Shown here one piece after another: positions 1 to 7,673 of a stretch of DNA of 64,000 nt. The notes beneath the pieces are model-generated. The model searched no databases, was not told where the DNA came from, and saw nothing but the letters and a program-made list of their open reading frames with translations. The position numbers and the translations under genes were made by a program. Positions within the stretch are counted from its first letter, which is position 1. Each line of letters opens with the position of its first letter. The DNA is from UBA5336 sp964506685 (GTDB taxonomy: Bacteria > Pseudomonadota > Alphaproteobacteria > Caulobacterales > Hyphomonadaceae), in the NCBI GenBank assembly GCA_964506685.1, contig CAZDMQ010000007.1:15306-79305 (forward strand), given 5' to 3'.

Positions 1-42
1 GGTCGCCAACCGGAGGTTTCGCAGGTTTCGAGGGGGACAGCC

Positions 43-384
43 CTATTTGTAGGCTGCCTCTTTCTTGAAGTGCTTGGTCAGGAGGTAATACACCACCGCC
101 CGGTGCTTCTGGCGCACCGACTTGCCGTACTGCTCGATGACGGCGGTGATGCCCTCATCCAGTTTCGGGCTGTCCTTGAGGCCAAGCTTCTTGATGAGGA
201 AATTCTGCTTGACCCGTTCCAGCTCGGCCGGATCGGACGCCGCAACCATCGAGGAGTCATTGTTGTAGATCGACGGACCACAGCCGATGGTGACCTTGGT
301 GAGAAGGTCCATGTCCGGCTCGACGCCGGCCTTGTCCTTCAGGTCCTTGGCATATTTCGCGATCAGGTCGTCACGCTTTCCCAT
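43..384 (-). CDS. DUF2853 family protein
   Basis: A 113-residue soluble, charged protein that starts MGKRDDLIAKYAKDLKDK, the characteristic opening of the DUF2853 family. The second half (KLDEGITAVIEQYGKSVRQK) is also family-like. There is no signal peptide or membrane segment, so it is probably cytoplasmic. Members are small helical proteins found widely in Proteobacteria and Bacteroidetes, and their biochemical role is not established. It is transcribed alone on the minus strand; its 3' end lies close to the window edge, so a downstream partner cannot be excluded. Family call is firm, function unknown. Confidence 0.85.
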   Translation of the reverse strand: MGKRDDLIAKYAKDLKDKAGVEPDMDLLTKVTIGCGPSIYNNDSSMVAASDPAELERVKQNFLIKKLGLKDSPKLDEGITAVIEQYGKSVRQKHRAVVYYLLTKHFKKEAAYK

Positions 385-462
385 GGGGTACCCCTTTATT
401 CAAAGCCCCGTTCAACATGCCCTGAGTCTCGCCTCAGGTGCATGGGGCGCTTAAATACAAGA

Positions 463-1245
463 TTATGACGATCCGCCAACCGACTTTTTCCGCAAGAGTT
501 GTGCGCGCTCCTCGGGCCGCAGGGGTCGCCATTGCCCCTCGGGCAGGTCGCCCAGATGCAACGGGCCGATGCGAATGCGGATGAGATCGATCACTTTCAG
601 GTCGACAAGCGCACACATCCGGCGAATCTGACGGTTGCGCCCCTCCCTGAGCACGAATTTCAGCAGGCCGGCGCCGACCGGCTCAACAATCGCCGGCTTG
701 AGAGCGCGGCCGTCCAGTTCGAGCCCATGGCGCAAACGGTCGAGATTCGCCTTCGGCAACGCCCCGACGACGCGCACGCGATATTCCTTTTCGAGGTTGG
801 ACTCCGGTCCGATGACGGCCTTCGCCAGCACCCCGTCCTCACTCAGGATCAGCAGGCCGCGACTATCCTGGTCAAGCCGGCCCAGCGGGGCGAGCATGTG
901 CCGCCGGCCCGGCATCACGGGCGCATGGCCGGCGAGGTGCGCACGCGTCAGCAGCCGGACAGCCGGCACCTGTTCGCCCTCGGGCGTGCCCGACACGTAG
1001 CCTTCGGGTTTGTGCAGGACAACCGACAGCTTCTGGTCAAGCGCCTTCGCGCCCTTGTCGGCCAGGCTCAGCGTCTGGCCGGGGGTGATCTTGTGGCCGG
1101 GCGAGGTGATTTTCTCCCCGTCAATGGAGACGAGTCCCCTTTCGATCAGCGCCTCTGCCTCGCGGCGCGAACAGATGCCGGCCTGGGCCAGCCATTTGTT
1201 CACGCGCACCGGTTCGTCGCCGGTATAGCGTCGGGTCAGCGGCAT
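463..1245 (-). CDS. RsuA/RluB/RluF-family rRNA pseudouridine synthase
   Basis: Converts a uridine of ribosomal RNA to pseudouridine. An S4 RNA-binding domain occupies about residues 12-60 (RVNKWLAQAGICSRREAEAL). The catalytic motif GRLDQDSRGLL follows near residues 122-132, with Asp125 as the predicted nucleophile, and the family signature GRNRQIRRM is at about 202-210. The total of 260 residues is normal. The GRLD-DS-GL and LxGxxPxGxWRPL features look more like RluF/RluE than RluB, but target specificity cannot be read from the sequence. Its start overlaps the end of the upstream acetyltransferase gene by 10 bases, so the two are probably co-transcribed. Confidence 0.88.
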   Translation of the reverse strand: MPLTRRYTGDEPVRVNKWLAQAGICSRREAEALIERGLVSIDGEKITSPGHKITPGQTLSLADKGAKALDQKLSVVLHKPEGYVSGTPEGEQVPAVRLLTRAHLAGHAPVMPGRRHMLAPLGRLDQDSRGLLILSEDGVLAKAVIGPESNLEKEYRVRVVGALPKANLDRLRHGLELDGRALKPAIVEPVGAGLLKFVLREGRNRQIRRMCALVDLKVIDLIRIRIGPLHLGDLPEGQWRPLRPEERAQLLRKKSVGGSS

Positions 1246-1751
1246 AGCGTGCCTCCCAGTGGCCGGACCCAGTACCCCACGGCCTTGTCACCGCCTGCAA
1301 GGTCCTGCTCGCCGACCTTCCGGAAGCCGAGCGCGGCATGGAAGCGTTCGGAAACCGGATTGGGCGGACGGATATTCACCTCGCAACCGATTTCGCCCCG
1401 GTCGCTGAAGCGGTCGAAGGCATGGGTATAAAGGGCGGTGCCGATGCCCTGCCCACGCTGGCCCGGATGGACGGCGATCCGGTCGACATAGACGAGATCG
1501 CCCCCCTCGCGGCCCTGCCGCGCCTCGAACCAGCGCAGGTTCGGGCTGTCATAGGCTGCGGTGCCGGGATCGATAAGGGTGAGAAAGCCGACCGGACGAC
1601 CACACGCAGGCGCGATCGCCACGAGCGCGGTGGACAAGGCGATATTATGCGCGAGCGTCCCGACCGTCTCGCAGCTCACACCGGGCACAGCTGCCGCGTT
1701 GATCCCGAACAGGTCGGGGAGGTCCTCGGTCTGGAAAAGGCGGATGCTCAT
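1236..1751 (-). CDS. GNAT family N-acetyltransferase
   Basis: A 171-residue protein with the acetyl-CoA binding motif A of GNAT enzymes near residues 88-110 (YVDRIAVHPGQRGQGIGTAL, containing the Q/RxxGxG/A loop) and a C-terminal GFRKVGEQ strand typical of motif B. It should transfer an acetyl group from acetyl-CoA to an amine; the substrate is unknown. The gene is upstream of and overlaps the pseudouridine synthase, suggesting translational coupling, although no functional link is evident. It is divergent from the DUF4112 gene, with 67 bases between the starts. Confidence 0.82.
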   Translation of the reverse strand: MSIRLFQTEDLPDLFGINAAAVPGVSCETVGTLAHNIALSTALVAIAPACGRPVGFLTLIDPGTAAYDSPNLRWFEARQGREGGDLVYVDRIAVHPGQRGQGIGTALYTHAFDRFSDRGEIGCEVNIRPPNPVSERFHAALGFRKVGEQDLAGGDKAVGYWVRPLGGTLCR

Positions 1752-1818
1752 CGGCTTTCCACTAACGCGCGCGAACGGCTGGCGCTATAGGGGTCACACT
1801 GCGAAGGAAGGCTCCGTC

Positions 1819-2187
1819 ATGGCGAAGGATTTTGACGATCTCGATGCGCTTGCCGGCCTGCTCGACAGCCGGTTCCGCATCCCCTTCACCAATATCCGCT
1901 TCGGTCTCGACAGCCTCATGGGCCTTGTCCCCGGCATTGGCGATGCAGCCACCCTGCTGCCGGCGCTCTACCTCATCGGGCGGGCGACGGCCGGCGGAGC
2001 CCGCAAGCGGGTGATCCTGCTCATGCTGCTGAATTCCGGCCTCGACGCGACACTGGGTGCCATCCCGGTGCTCGGCGACCTGTTCGACCTGATCAACCGG
2101 TCGAACCAGCGCAATATCCGCATGCTTCGTCGTGAGCTCGAACGGCAGGCCGCGAAGGACCTGCGGGACAAGGGGCGCACGCCCTGA
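1819..2187 (+). CDS. DUF4112 domain-containing protein
   Basis: A 122-residue protein with the family pattern GLVPGIGDAAT (about residues 35-45), a hydrophobic stretch around 45-75 and a second GAIPVLGDLFD motif around 80-90, followed by a basic tail. These match DUF4112, a small presumed membrane-associated family of unknown function. I chose the ATG at 1819 because the family consensus begins with LDxLAxLLDSRFRIP just after it. An upstream in-frame extension to 1561 exists but runs through the divergent gene and has no similarity to the family. Confidence 0.82.
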   Translation: MAKDFDDLDALAGLLDSRFRIPFTNIRFGLDSLMGLVPGIGDAATLLPALYLIGRATAGGARKRVILLMLLNSGLDATLGAIPVLGDLFDLINRSNQRNIRMLRRELERQAAKDLRDKGRTP

Positions 2188-2211
2188 AGCGCAACCGCCG
2201 GCCGTCCTGGT

Positions 2212-3012
2212 TCAGCCTCCCTTGAAATCCGGCGCGCGCTTTTCGAGGATCGCGTCGACCCCCTCCATGTGGTCGTCGGTGAAATGCATCAGCGCTTGCG
2301 ACGCCGCCGACAGCTCCATGATCGTGGCGTAATCGGCAGTGGCACCCTTGCGCATCAGCGTCTTGGCAAGGCGCAGCGCCTGTGGCGGCTGGCCTGCAAT
2401 GCGCTCGGCCAGGGCGCGGGTCTCGTCCATCAGCGCCTCGTGCGGCACGGACTTCGAGACAAGTCCCCAGGCCTCTGCTGTCGCCGCATCGATCACGTCA
2501 CCGGTGAACAGAAGCTCGGCCGCGCGCGAAGCCCCGATGGTCCGCGGCAGCAGCCAGGCACCGCCATCGCCGGGGATGAGGCCGAGCTTGAGGAAGGTGA
2601 CCCCGAATTTCGCCTTGTCGGAGGCGATGCGGATATCGGCCATGCAAGCGACGTCGCAGCCAAGCCCGATGGCCGGCCCGTTCACCGCCGCGATCAGGGG
2701 CGTTTCGAGATTGTAGAGCGAATTGACGATCCGGTGGATGTTCTTCCGGTAGCCCTGGCGGACATCCTGCGGCTTGCCGCCAAAGGCACCGCCGCGCTGT
2801 TTCATCGCCTTCACGTCGCCGCCCGCCGAAAAGGCCCGGCCCTCGCCGGTGAGGATGGCGCAACGGATCGCCTCGTCAGCCTCGATCTCCGCGCAGGCGG
2901 CAGCGACCGCCTCGCCATCGCCCTCGCGCCCCAGCGCATTCAGCATGTCGGGCCGGTTGAGGGTCAGCGTGGCGATGGGGCCGTCGATTTCGAGCCGGAT
3001 GACGTCGGACAT
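2212..3012 (-). CDS. Enoyl-CoA hydratase/isomerase (crotonase) family protein
   Basis: A 266-residue crotonase-fold protein. The oxyanion-hole motifs are visible: FSAGGDVKAM near residues 61-70 and AVNGPAIGLGCDVA near 109-122. The residues that line up with the two catalytic glutamates of classical enoyl-CoA hydratase appear to be Asp120 (in GCDVA) and Phe140 (in KFGVTFLKLG). The following loop, LGLIPGDGGAWLLPR, is more like PaaG-type isomerases than true hydratases. The reaction on the acyl-CoA is therefore uncertain. An in-frame extension to 3141 overlaps a vapC remnant and is not needed. It sits among other acyl-CoA genes. Confidence 0.85.
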   Translation of the reverse strand: MSDVIRLEIDGPIATLTLNRPDMLNALGREGDGEAVAAACAEIEADEAIRCAILTGEGRAFSAGGDVKAMKQRGGAFGGKPQDVRQGYRKNIHRIVNSLYNLETPLIAAVNGPAIGLGCDVACMADIRIASDKAKFGVTFLKLGLIPGDGGAWLLPRTIGASRAAELLFTGDVIDAATAEAWGLVSKSVPHEALMDETRALAERIAGQPPQALRLAKTLMRKGATADYATIMELSAASQALMHFTDDHMEGVDAILEKRAPDFKGG

Positions 3013-3031
3013 GGCATTTCCTCGTGTGGTA

Positions 3032-3232
3032 TCAGCGCAGCTCATGCGCCCTGGGAATGTCTGTCCTTGAAAAGTCTTCGCCCTCGAACAGCAAGGGCCG
3101 ACCCGTCGATTTTGCCAGGGCATAAGCGAAACAGTCACCAAAATTCAGGTCCACGGGATGATTTCCGCGCCCGAAGCGGCGATCCGCTTCGTCATCCTTG
3201 ATGGTCACTCCCATGACCGGAAGATAGGACAT
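3032..3232 (-). pseudogene. Truncated VapC-type PIN-domain toxin remnant
   Basis: The last ~50 codons encode a textbook VapC C-terminus: RRFGRGNHPVDLNFGDCFAY, then ALAKSTGRPLLFEGEDFSRT. Functional VapC ribonucleases are about 130 residues and begin with a catalytic Asp (MVIDTSA-like) that coordinates Mg2+ together with later acidic residues. Here the first ~75 residues are missing, and no matching sequence lies upstream before the next gene at 3253. There is also no antitoxin gene. I infer a decayed toxin-antitoxin module; translation of the 66-codon frame is possible but it could not form a PIN active site. Confidence 0.72.
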
Positions 3233-3252
3233 GTCCGGCGCGGGGTCACGCG

Positions 3253-3936
3253 CTATTGCCCGTCCCCTTCGCCACCGGCCTCGGTGCCATCCTCGGCCGG
3301 CGCGGCCTCGGGATTGTCCTCCACGCGGCGATAGATGCCGATGAACCAGGGCGTCCAGGCGTCTGCCTCGGGATCGAACTGCTCGAAAAGCTGGGTCACC
3401 GTGCCATTCCGGTTCGGCGTCCAGCGACCGCGAAACGGGAAACTCGCCCCGTCCCGATAGGCAATTCGCCCGTCCAGCGCGATCCCGCCATCCTCGGCAT
3501 AGCCGCCTTCAAGCTCGATCGTGACGGACTGGCTGACCCAGACCTGCTGCCAGGCATCGCGGCCTGGATCATAATAGTTGAAACTGCGTCCGGTGCCGCC
3601 ATTGACCGACATCCAGTGCTCGACAATCAGGCAGCCGTTCTCCTCCGAGATCACAAGGTTCCGGCCGGCATAATTGCCCTGATGGTCGAACACGTCCCAG
3701 TCGCCGACCCAGAAATCGAACACCCGATAGCGCCAGTCCGCACAGGCCGATGGCAGCGTCGCCGCGGCTTCGTCCGGCGCGTCGGGCGCGGTTTCTGCCG
3801 CCTGTCCGGGCGCGTCGGCGGCGTCCTGCGAAACGCCGGACAACGCGGCCCCGGAAGCTGCCTGGGCGTCGGCAGAAACGGCCAGGACAAGAACACCCGC
3901 GGCAACGGCCGCACCGATCAGGTCAATTCGCATCAT
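3253..3936 (-). CDS. Secreted DUF1579-like protein
   Basis: A 227-residue protein with an N-terminal hydrophobic segment (about residues 8-22) ending in ADAQA, a plausible signal-peptidase I site. An Ala/Pro/Asp-rich spacer to about residue 60 precedes a core that opens with RVFDFWVGDWDVFD. The FDFWxGxWxV opening and the later RGRWTPNRNGTVTQLFEQ resemble the DUF1579/lipocalin-like family of periplasmic proteins often annotated as hypothetical. The role is unknown. The acidic, Gly-rich C-terminus (about 20 residues) looks disordered. It appears to be a single transcription unit. Confidence 0.6.
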   Translation of the reverse strand: MMRIDLIGAAVAAGVLVLAVSADAQAASGAALSGVSQDAADAPGQAAETAPDAPDEAAATLPSACADWRYRVFDFWVGDWDVFDHQGNYAGRNLVISEENGCLIVEHWMSVNGGTGRSFNYYDPGRDAWQQVWVSQSVTIELEGGYAEDGGIALDGRIAYRDGASFPFRGRWTPNRNGTVTQLFEQFDPEADAWTPWFIGIYRRVEDNPEAAPAEDGTEAGGEGDGQ

Positions 3937-3983
3937 CGGCGTCTCCTTTACCCATTGGGACGCAAACGCCGGGCCAGACAGCG

Positions 3984-4012
3984 AAAGGGCCCCGCCATCG
4001 CCGGCAGGGCCC
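3984..4012 (-). terminator. Rho-independent terminator after the PimD-like gene
   Basis: On the minus strand a 10-bp stem (GGGCCCTGCC / GGCGGGGCCC, one G-T wobble) with a 6-nt loop (GGCGAT) is followed by TTTCGC. It lies 25 bases beyond the stop of the acyl-CoA dehydrogenase gene at 4038-5195 and ahead of the secreted DUF1579-like gene, so it should end the acyl-CoA dehydrogenase transcript. Confidence 0.65.
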
Positions 4013-4037
4013 CTCGAGATCGTGCAGCGCGAGAGGG

Positions 4038-5195
4038 CTACTCGGCTGCCAGGGGCAGCTCGTCTGCCGACAATTCGGTGTAGCGCTTCAGGTGGTGGTC
4101 GACATTGCCGAACTCGTGATCGATCATGGTCAGGCGCTTGAAATAATGGCCAATAGCCAGCTCGTCGGTCATACCCATGCCGCCGTGGATCTGGATCGAT
4201 TCCTGTCCGACGAACCGGCCGGCCTGACCGATCCGAACCTTCGCGGCCGAGACCGCCTTCTTGCGCGTCGCCGCGTCCTCGCCCAGCTTCAGCGTCGCCA
4301 TATAGGTCATGGAGAGCGCCTGTTCATGCTCGATGAACATGTCGACCATGCGGTGCTGCAGCACCTGGAACTTGCCGATCGGAACGCCGAACTGCTTGCG
4401 CTGCTTGGCATACTCCACCGTCATGGTGCGCGCGACGCCCATGGCGCCCACTGCCTCGGCACAAACGGCGGCGATGGCCTCGTCAGTGACCTGTTCGATC
4501 ACCGGTAGCGCGGCGTCCTTCTCCCCGACAAGGGCCTCGGCAGGGATGGACACGTTCTCGAAATACACCTCCGAAGCGCGGCGTCCGTCGACGGTTGCGT
4601 AATCCCGCGTGGTGACACCCGAGGTCGCCTTGTCGACAAGGAACAGCGAGATGCCATCGGTGTCCCGGCGTCCGCCGGCAGTGCGGGCGGTGACCACCAG
4701 CGTGTCGGCCCACGGCGCCCCGATCACGACGGCCTTGTGCCCGTTCAGGACGTATCCGTCGCCCTCGGTCTTCGCAGTCGTTTCGAGGTCGGCGAGATTG
4801 TAGCGACCGCGCGGTTCGGCATAGGCGAAGGCGAACACCCGCTCCCCGCCCATCAGCGCCGCGAGATGCTGCTCCTTCTGGGCGTCGTTGCCGGCATGTT
4901 TCAGCACGCCGCCGGCACAGACCACGCTCGGCACGTAGGGCTCGACGACCAGTCCCTTGCCGAACTCCTCCATCACGACCATGGCATCGATCGGGCCACC
5001 GCCGAGGCCGCCATCCTCCTCCGAAAACGGCGCCATGAGCAGGCCGAGCTCGGCGAACTGGGCCCACAGCTCCGGCCGCCAGCCGGCATCGGAATTCACC
5101 ACGCCGCGGCGGGTGTCGAAGTCATACTGGTCGCGGATCAGCCGGGCGAGGCTGTCGCGGAGCATCGTCTGCTCGTCGGTAAAGTTGAAATCCAT
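4038..5195 (-). CDS. Acyl-CoA dehydrogenase, PimD-like (small subunit type)
   Basis: A 385-residue flavoprotein of the acyl-CoA dehydrogenase family, which introduces the alpha-beta double bond into acyl-CoA using FAD. It starts MDFNFTDEQTMLRDSLARL and carries the C-terminal signature IHGGMGMTDELAIGHYFKRL. Its overall pattern resembles the smaller subunit (PimD) of pimeloyl-CoA dehydrogenase-type heteromers. A PimC-like partner is encoded 0.7 kb upstream on the same strand, separated by a Uma2 gene. I infer a hetero-oligomeric enzyme for dicarboxylyl- or branched acyl-CoA; the substrate is not shown by sequence. Confidence 0.88.
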   Translation of the reverse strand: MDFNFTDEQTMLRDSLARLIRDQYDFDTRRGVVNSDAGWRPELWAQFAELGLLMAPFSEEDGGLGGGPIDAMVVMEEFGKGLVVEPYVPSVVCAGGVLKHAGNDAQKEQHLAALMGGERVFAFAYAEPRGRYNLADLETTAKTEGDGYVLNGHKAVVIGAPWADTLVVTARTAGGRRDTDGISLFLVDKATSGVTTRDYATVDGRRASEVYFENVSIPAEALVGEKDAALPVIEQVTDEAIAAVCAEAVGAMGVARTMTVEYAKQRKQFGVPIGKFQVLQHRMVDMFIEHEQALSMTYMATLKLGEDAATRKKAVSAAKVRIGQAGRFVGQESIQIHGGMGMTDELAIGHYFKRLTMIDHEFGNVDHHLKRYTELSADELPLAAE

Positions 5196-5251
5196 GTCTT
5201 GTCCTCCCGGGAATGTTCTGGCCCCGGCGCCCGGGGCTCGATGGGTTTCAG

Positions 5252-5872
5252 TCAGAAGAGTTCGGCCACGGCGATCTGAATCCGTGGCTCGAAGAGCGGG
5301 GAAAGTGTCTCGCCGGGGCGGTATTCGACCTGTGCAGTATAGTCGCCCCGGGACGGCTGGCGAAAGACGTAGACCACCTCGGCGGTCACATCGAGCACCC
5401 AGTATTCGGGAATCTCGGCTGCGGCATACTTCTCACGTTTGTAGCCAAGATCGTCTGCGAGCGAGGTGTGGGCCGTTTCAGCAACAAGTCGGACATCTTT
5501 CGGGGCATAGAAGGCCTGCACCGCGACATCGACCGGCGCGAGTACCGCAGCTTCTGGTTCAAGATACGTGCTGGCGCCCAGCTTAAGGCCCGGATGTGGC
5601 TGGACGATCAAACTGTCGCGGGAAATGCCGAGCTCTCGGATCGCGATCGCGAGAAGTTCCACCACGGCTGCCTCGCTGCGTCCATGGCGCGAGCCCGCCG
5701 GTGGTGACACCACGATCCTCCCATCCCTCAACTCGTGCTTCCCTGGCCCGGAAAGTACACCGGAGCTGCCAATCACAGCGAACTCTTCGACCGTGAAACG
5801 CCGCTCCCAGTAGCCCGGGAAGCTGGTCCCGGGCGCAGATACGGAAACGATCGGACGGGCGTCATCGGCCAT
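5252..5872 (-). CDS. Uma2 family (DUF820) restriction-endonuclease-like protein
   Basis: A 206-residue protein of the Uma2/DUF820 family, which has a PD-(D/E)XK nuclease fold. Visible elements are ELRDGRIVVSPPAGSRHG (about 47-64), EPEAAVLAP in place of the usual PD-containing strand, then VAETAHTSLADDLGYKREKY and EIPEYWVLD, which supply the E...K residues of the presumed active site. These proteins are best known as multicopy genes in cyanobacteria and Deinococcus-like genomes, and their biological role is unclear. Here a single copy sits between the two acyl-CoA dehydrogenase genes, apparently as an unrelated insertion into that unit. Confidence 0.82.
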   Translation of the reverse strand: MADDARPIVSVSAPGTSFPGYWERRFTVEEFAVIGSSGVLSGPGKHELRDGRIVVSPPAGSRHGRSEAAVVELLAIAIRELGISRDSLIVQPHPGLKLGASTYLEPEAAVLAPVDVAVQAFYAPKDVRLVAETAHTSLADDLGYKREKYAAAEIPEYWVLDVTAEVVYVFRQPSRGDYTAQVEYRPGETLSPLFEPRIQIAVAELF

Positions 5873-5904
5873 GGTGGCACTCTATACCGGGCAGGCCCCG
5901 GCCC

Positions 5905-7101
5905 CTAGAGGCCGAGGATCATCTTTGCGATGATATTGCGCTGGATTTCGTTCGAGCCGCCATAGATCGACGTTTTGCGCATGTTGAAATAGGCCGGCGC
6001 AGCGTGTCCGGCATAGTCGGGACCGATCGGGAATTCGTTCGAGCCGTCCTCGGGGAAACTGCGGTAATAGGGATGGCCATAGCTGCCGACCGCTTCCAGC
6101 GTCAGCTCGGTGAGGCGTTGCTGGATCTCGGTCCCCTTGATCTTCAGGATCGAGCTTTCCGGGCCGGGGCCCTTGCCGGCCGCTTCGCCAGCCAGGGTCC
6201 GGAGCTCAGTGAATTCGAGCGCCGTCAGGTCGATCTCGAGCTGGCTGACCTTGCGGGCGAATTCGTCATCGGCGATCAGCGGCGTGCCATCGAGCACTTC
6301 CGTGGATGCAATCTGGCGCAGCTTCTCGACCCCGCGCTTGGACCGGGCCACGCCGGCGATGCCGGAGCGCTCATGCGCCAGAAGGAACTTGGCATAGGTC
6401 CAGCCCTTGTTCTCCTCGCCGACCAGGTTCTCCACCGGCACGCGGACATCGGTCAGCCAGGTTTCGTTGACCTCGTGACCGCCGTCGATCGTGATGATCG
6501 GACGCACTTCGATACCCGGTGTCCGCATGTCCACCAGGATGAAGGAAATGCCCTCCTGCGGCTTGGCCGCATTGGGGTCGGTGCGGCAAAGGAAGAAACC
6601 CCAGTCGGCATGCTGGGCCAGCGTCGTCCAGGTCTTCTGGCCATTGATCACGTAATGGTCGCCATCACGCACGGCCGTCGTCTTGACGCTGGCAAGGTCG
6701 GACCCGGCGCCCGGCTCGGAATAGCCCTGGCACCACCAGACATCGCCGGACAGGATGCCCGGCAGGTGCTGTTTCTTCTGCGTTTCGCTGCCGAACGTGT
6801 AAATCACGGGGCCGACCATGGAGACGCTGAAGGGCAGGGGCATCACGGTATCGAGCCGGGCGTTTTCCTCCGACCAGATATAGCGCTGAGTGGCCGTCCA
6901 GCCGGTGCCGCCATATTCGACGGGCCAGGCCGGCGCCGACCAGCCCTTCTTGCCGAGGATCTTGTGCCAGCGCAGGAAATCCTCGCGGGACAGGTCCTCG
7001 CGGGCCCCCATGCCCTTGAGCTCCGGAGGATAATTTTCCTCGATGAAGGCTCTCACTTCCGCGCGGAACGCGATCTCCTCGGGCGTGAATTCAAGGTTCA
7101 T
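5905..7101 (-). CDS. Acyl-CoA dehydrogenase, PimC-like (large subunit type)
   Basis: A 398-residue acyl-CoA dehydrogenase. Landmarks are SMVGPVIYTFGSETQKKQHL, WCQGYSEPGAGSDLASVKT (FAD/acyl-CoA binding motif, about residues 121-139), NGQKTWTTLAQHADW and the C-terminal YGGSNEIQRNIIAKMILGL. This arrangement closely resembles pimeloyl-CoA dehydrogenase large subunit (PimC) from Rhodopseudomonas. It is the first gene of a minus-strand group (PimC-like, Uma2, PimD-like). With the PimD-like protein it probably forms a heteromeric flavoenzyme of a beta-oxidation-like pathway. Specificity remains an inference from similarity. Confidence 0.9.
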   Translation of the reverse strand: MNLEFTPEEIAFRAEVRAFIEENYPPELKGMGAREDLSREDFLRWHKILGKKGWSAPAWPVEYGGTGWTATQRYIWSEENARLDTVMPLPFSVSMVGPVIYTFGSETQKKQHLPGILSGDVWWCQGYSEPGAGSDLASVKTTAVRDGDHYVINGQKTWTTLAQHADWGFFLCRTDPNAAKPQEGISFILVDMRTPGIEVRPIITIDGGHEVNETWLTDVRVPVENLVGEENKGWTYAKFLLAHERSGIAGVARSKRGVEKLRQIASTEVLDGTPLIADDEFARKVSQLEIDLTALEFTELRTLAGEAAGKGPGPESSILKIKGTEIQQRLTELTLEAVGSYGHPYYRSFPEDGSNEFPIGPDYAGHAAPAYFNMRKTSIYGGSNEIQRNIIAKMILGL

Positions 7102-7179
7102 GGGCTTTTCCTCCGGGGCATGCTCTCGACCATTGCAACTTGTAGCGCAAGACCGGCCAAACTCAAGTTTACGCGGACG

Positions 7180-7638
7180 TCAACGTAAACTTTGCCGCAG
7201 GGATGGACGGGGTGTGCGGCGGTTGAAGATGACCAGCCGGTTGATGACGAAATTCAGGGTGAAGGTCAGCCCGAAGGCGACCAGCAGGATCGGCAGGGCC
7301 GACCGTTCAGCCGGAAACAGGTCGCAAAGCAAGGCGACAAGGCCGCTGCGGAGCAGGAGCGTCAGCGCGACCAGGCTCAGTAGACCGGCCAGCCGCCGCA
7401 GCGAGACGGCGCTTGCTTCCCGCCGGAACGCCCAGAACTCCAGCAGGAAATAGGCGACCAGGCCGCCAGCCAGCACGCCCATGGCGGCCGCCACCGGCAA
7501 GGGAACGCCGGTACAGGCATGCGCCAGCCAGGCCACGGCGAGATCGACCATGGCCGCAACGGCCGCTGCCGCAACATAGCGAAAGCCCTCGCCCAGACGC
7601 AGGCCCGTGGGAATCGTCTCAGTCATGTTGTCCAGCAT
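7180..7638 (-). CDS. GtrA family membrane protein
   Basis: A 152-residue polytopic protein with four predicted transmembrane helices (about residues 17-40, 45-70, 82-105 and 115-138) and the family ending FxLTFTLNFVINRLVIF. GtrA-like proteins are thought to flip or help transfer lipid-linked sugars across the inner membrane during surface glycan modification. The start is uncertain: ATG at 7638 gives MLDNMTETIP, a second ATG lies at 7626, and neither has a strong ribosome-binding site. The gene begins 35 bases after the end of rlmN on the same strand, so it may be read from the rlmN promoter. Confidence 0.82.
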   Translation of the reverse strand: MLDNMTETIPTGLRLGEGFRYVAAAAVAAMVDLAVAWLAHACTGVPLPVAAAMGVLAGGLVAYFLLEFWAFRREASAVSLRRLAGLLSLVALTLLLRSGLVALLCDLFPAERSALPILLVAFGLTFTLNFVINRLVIFNRRTPRPSLRQSLR

Positions 7639-7673
7639 GCGCGCAGACGCGCAAACAGGGGGTAAAGATCGCG

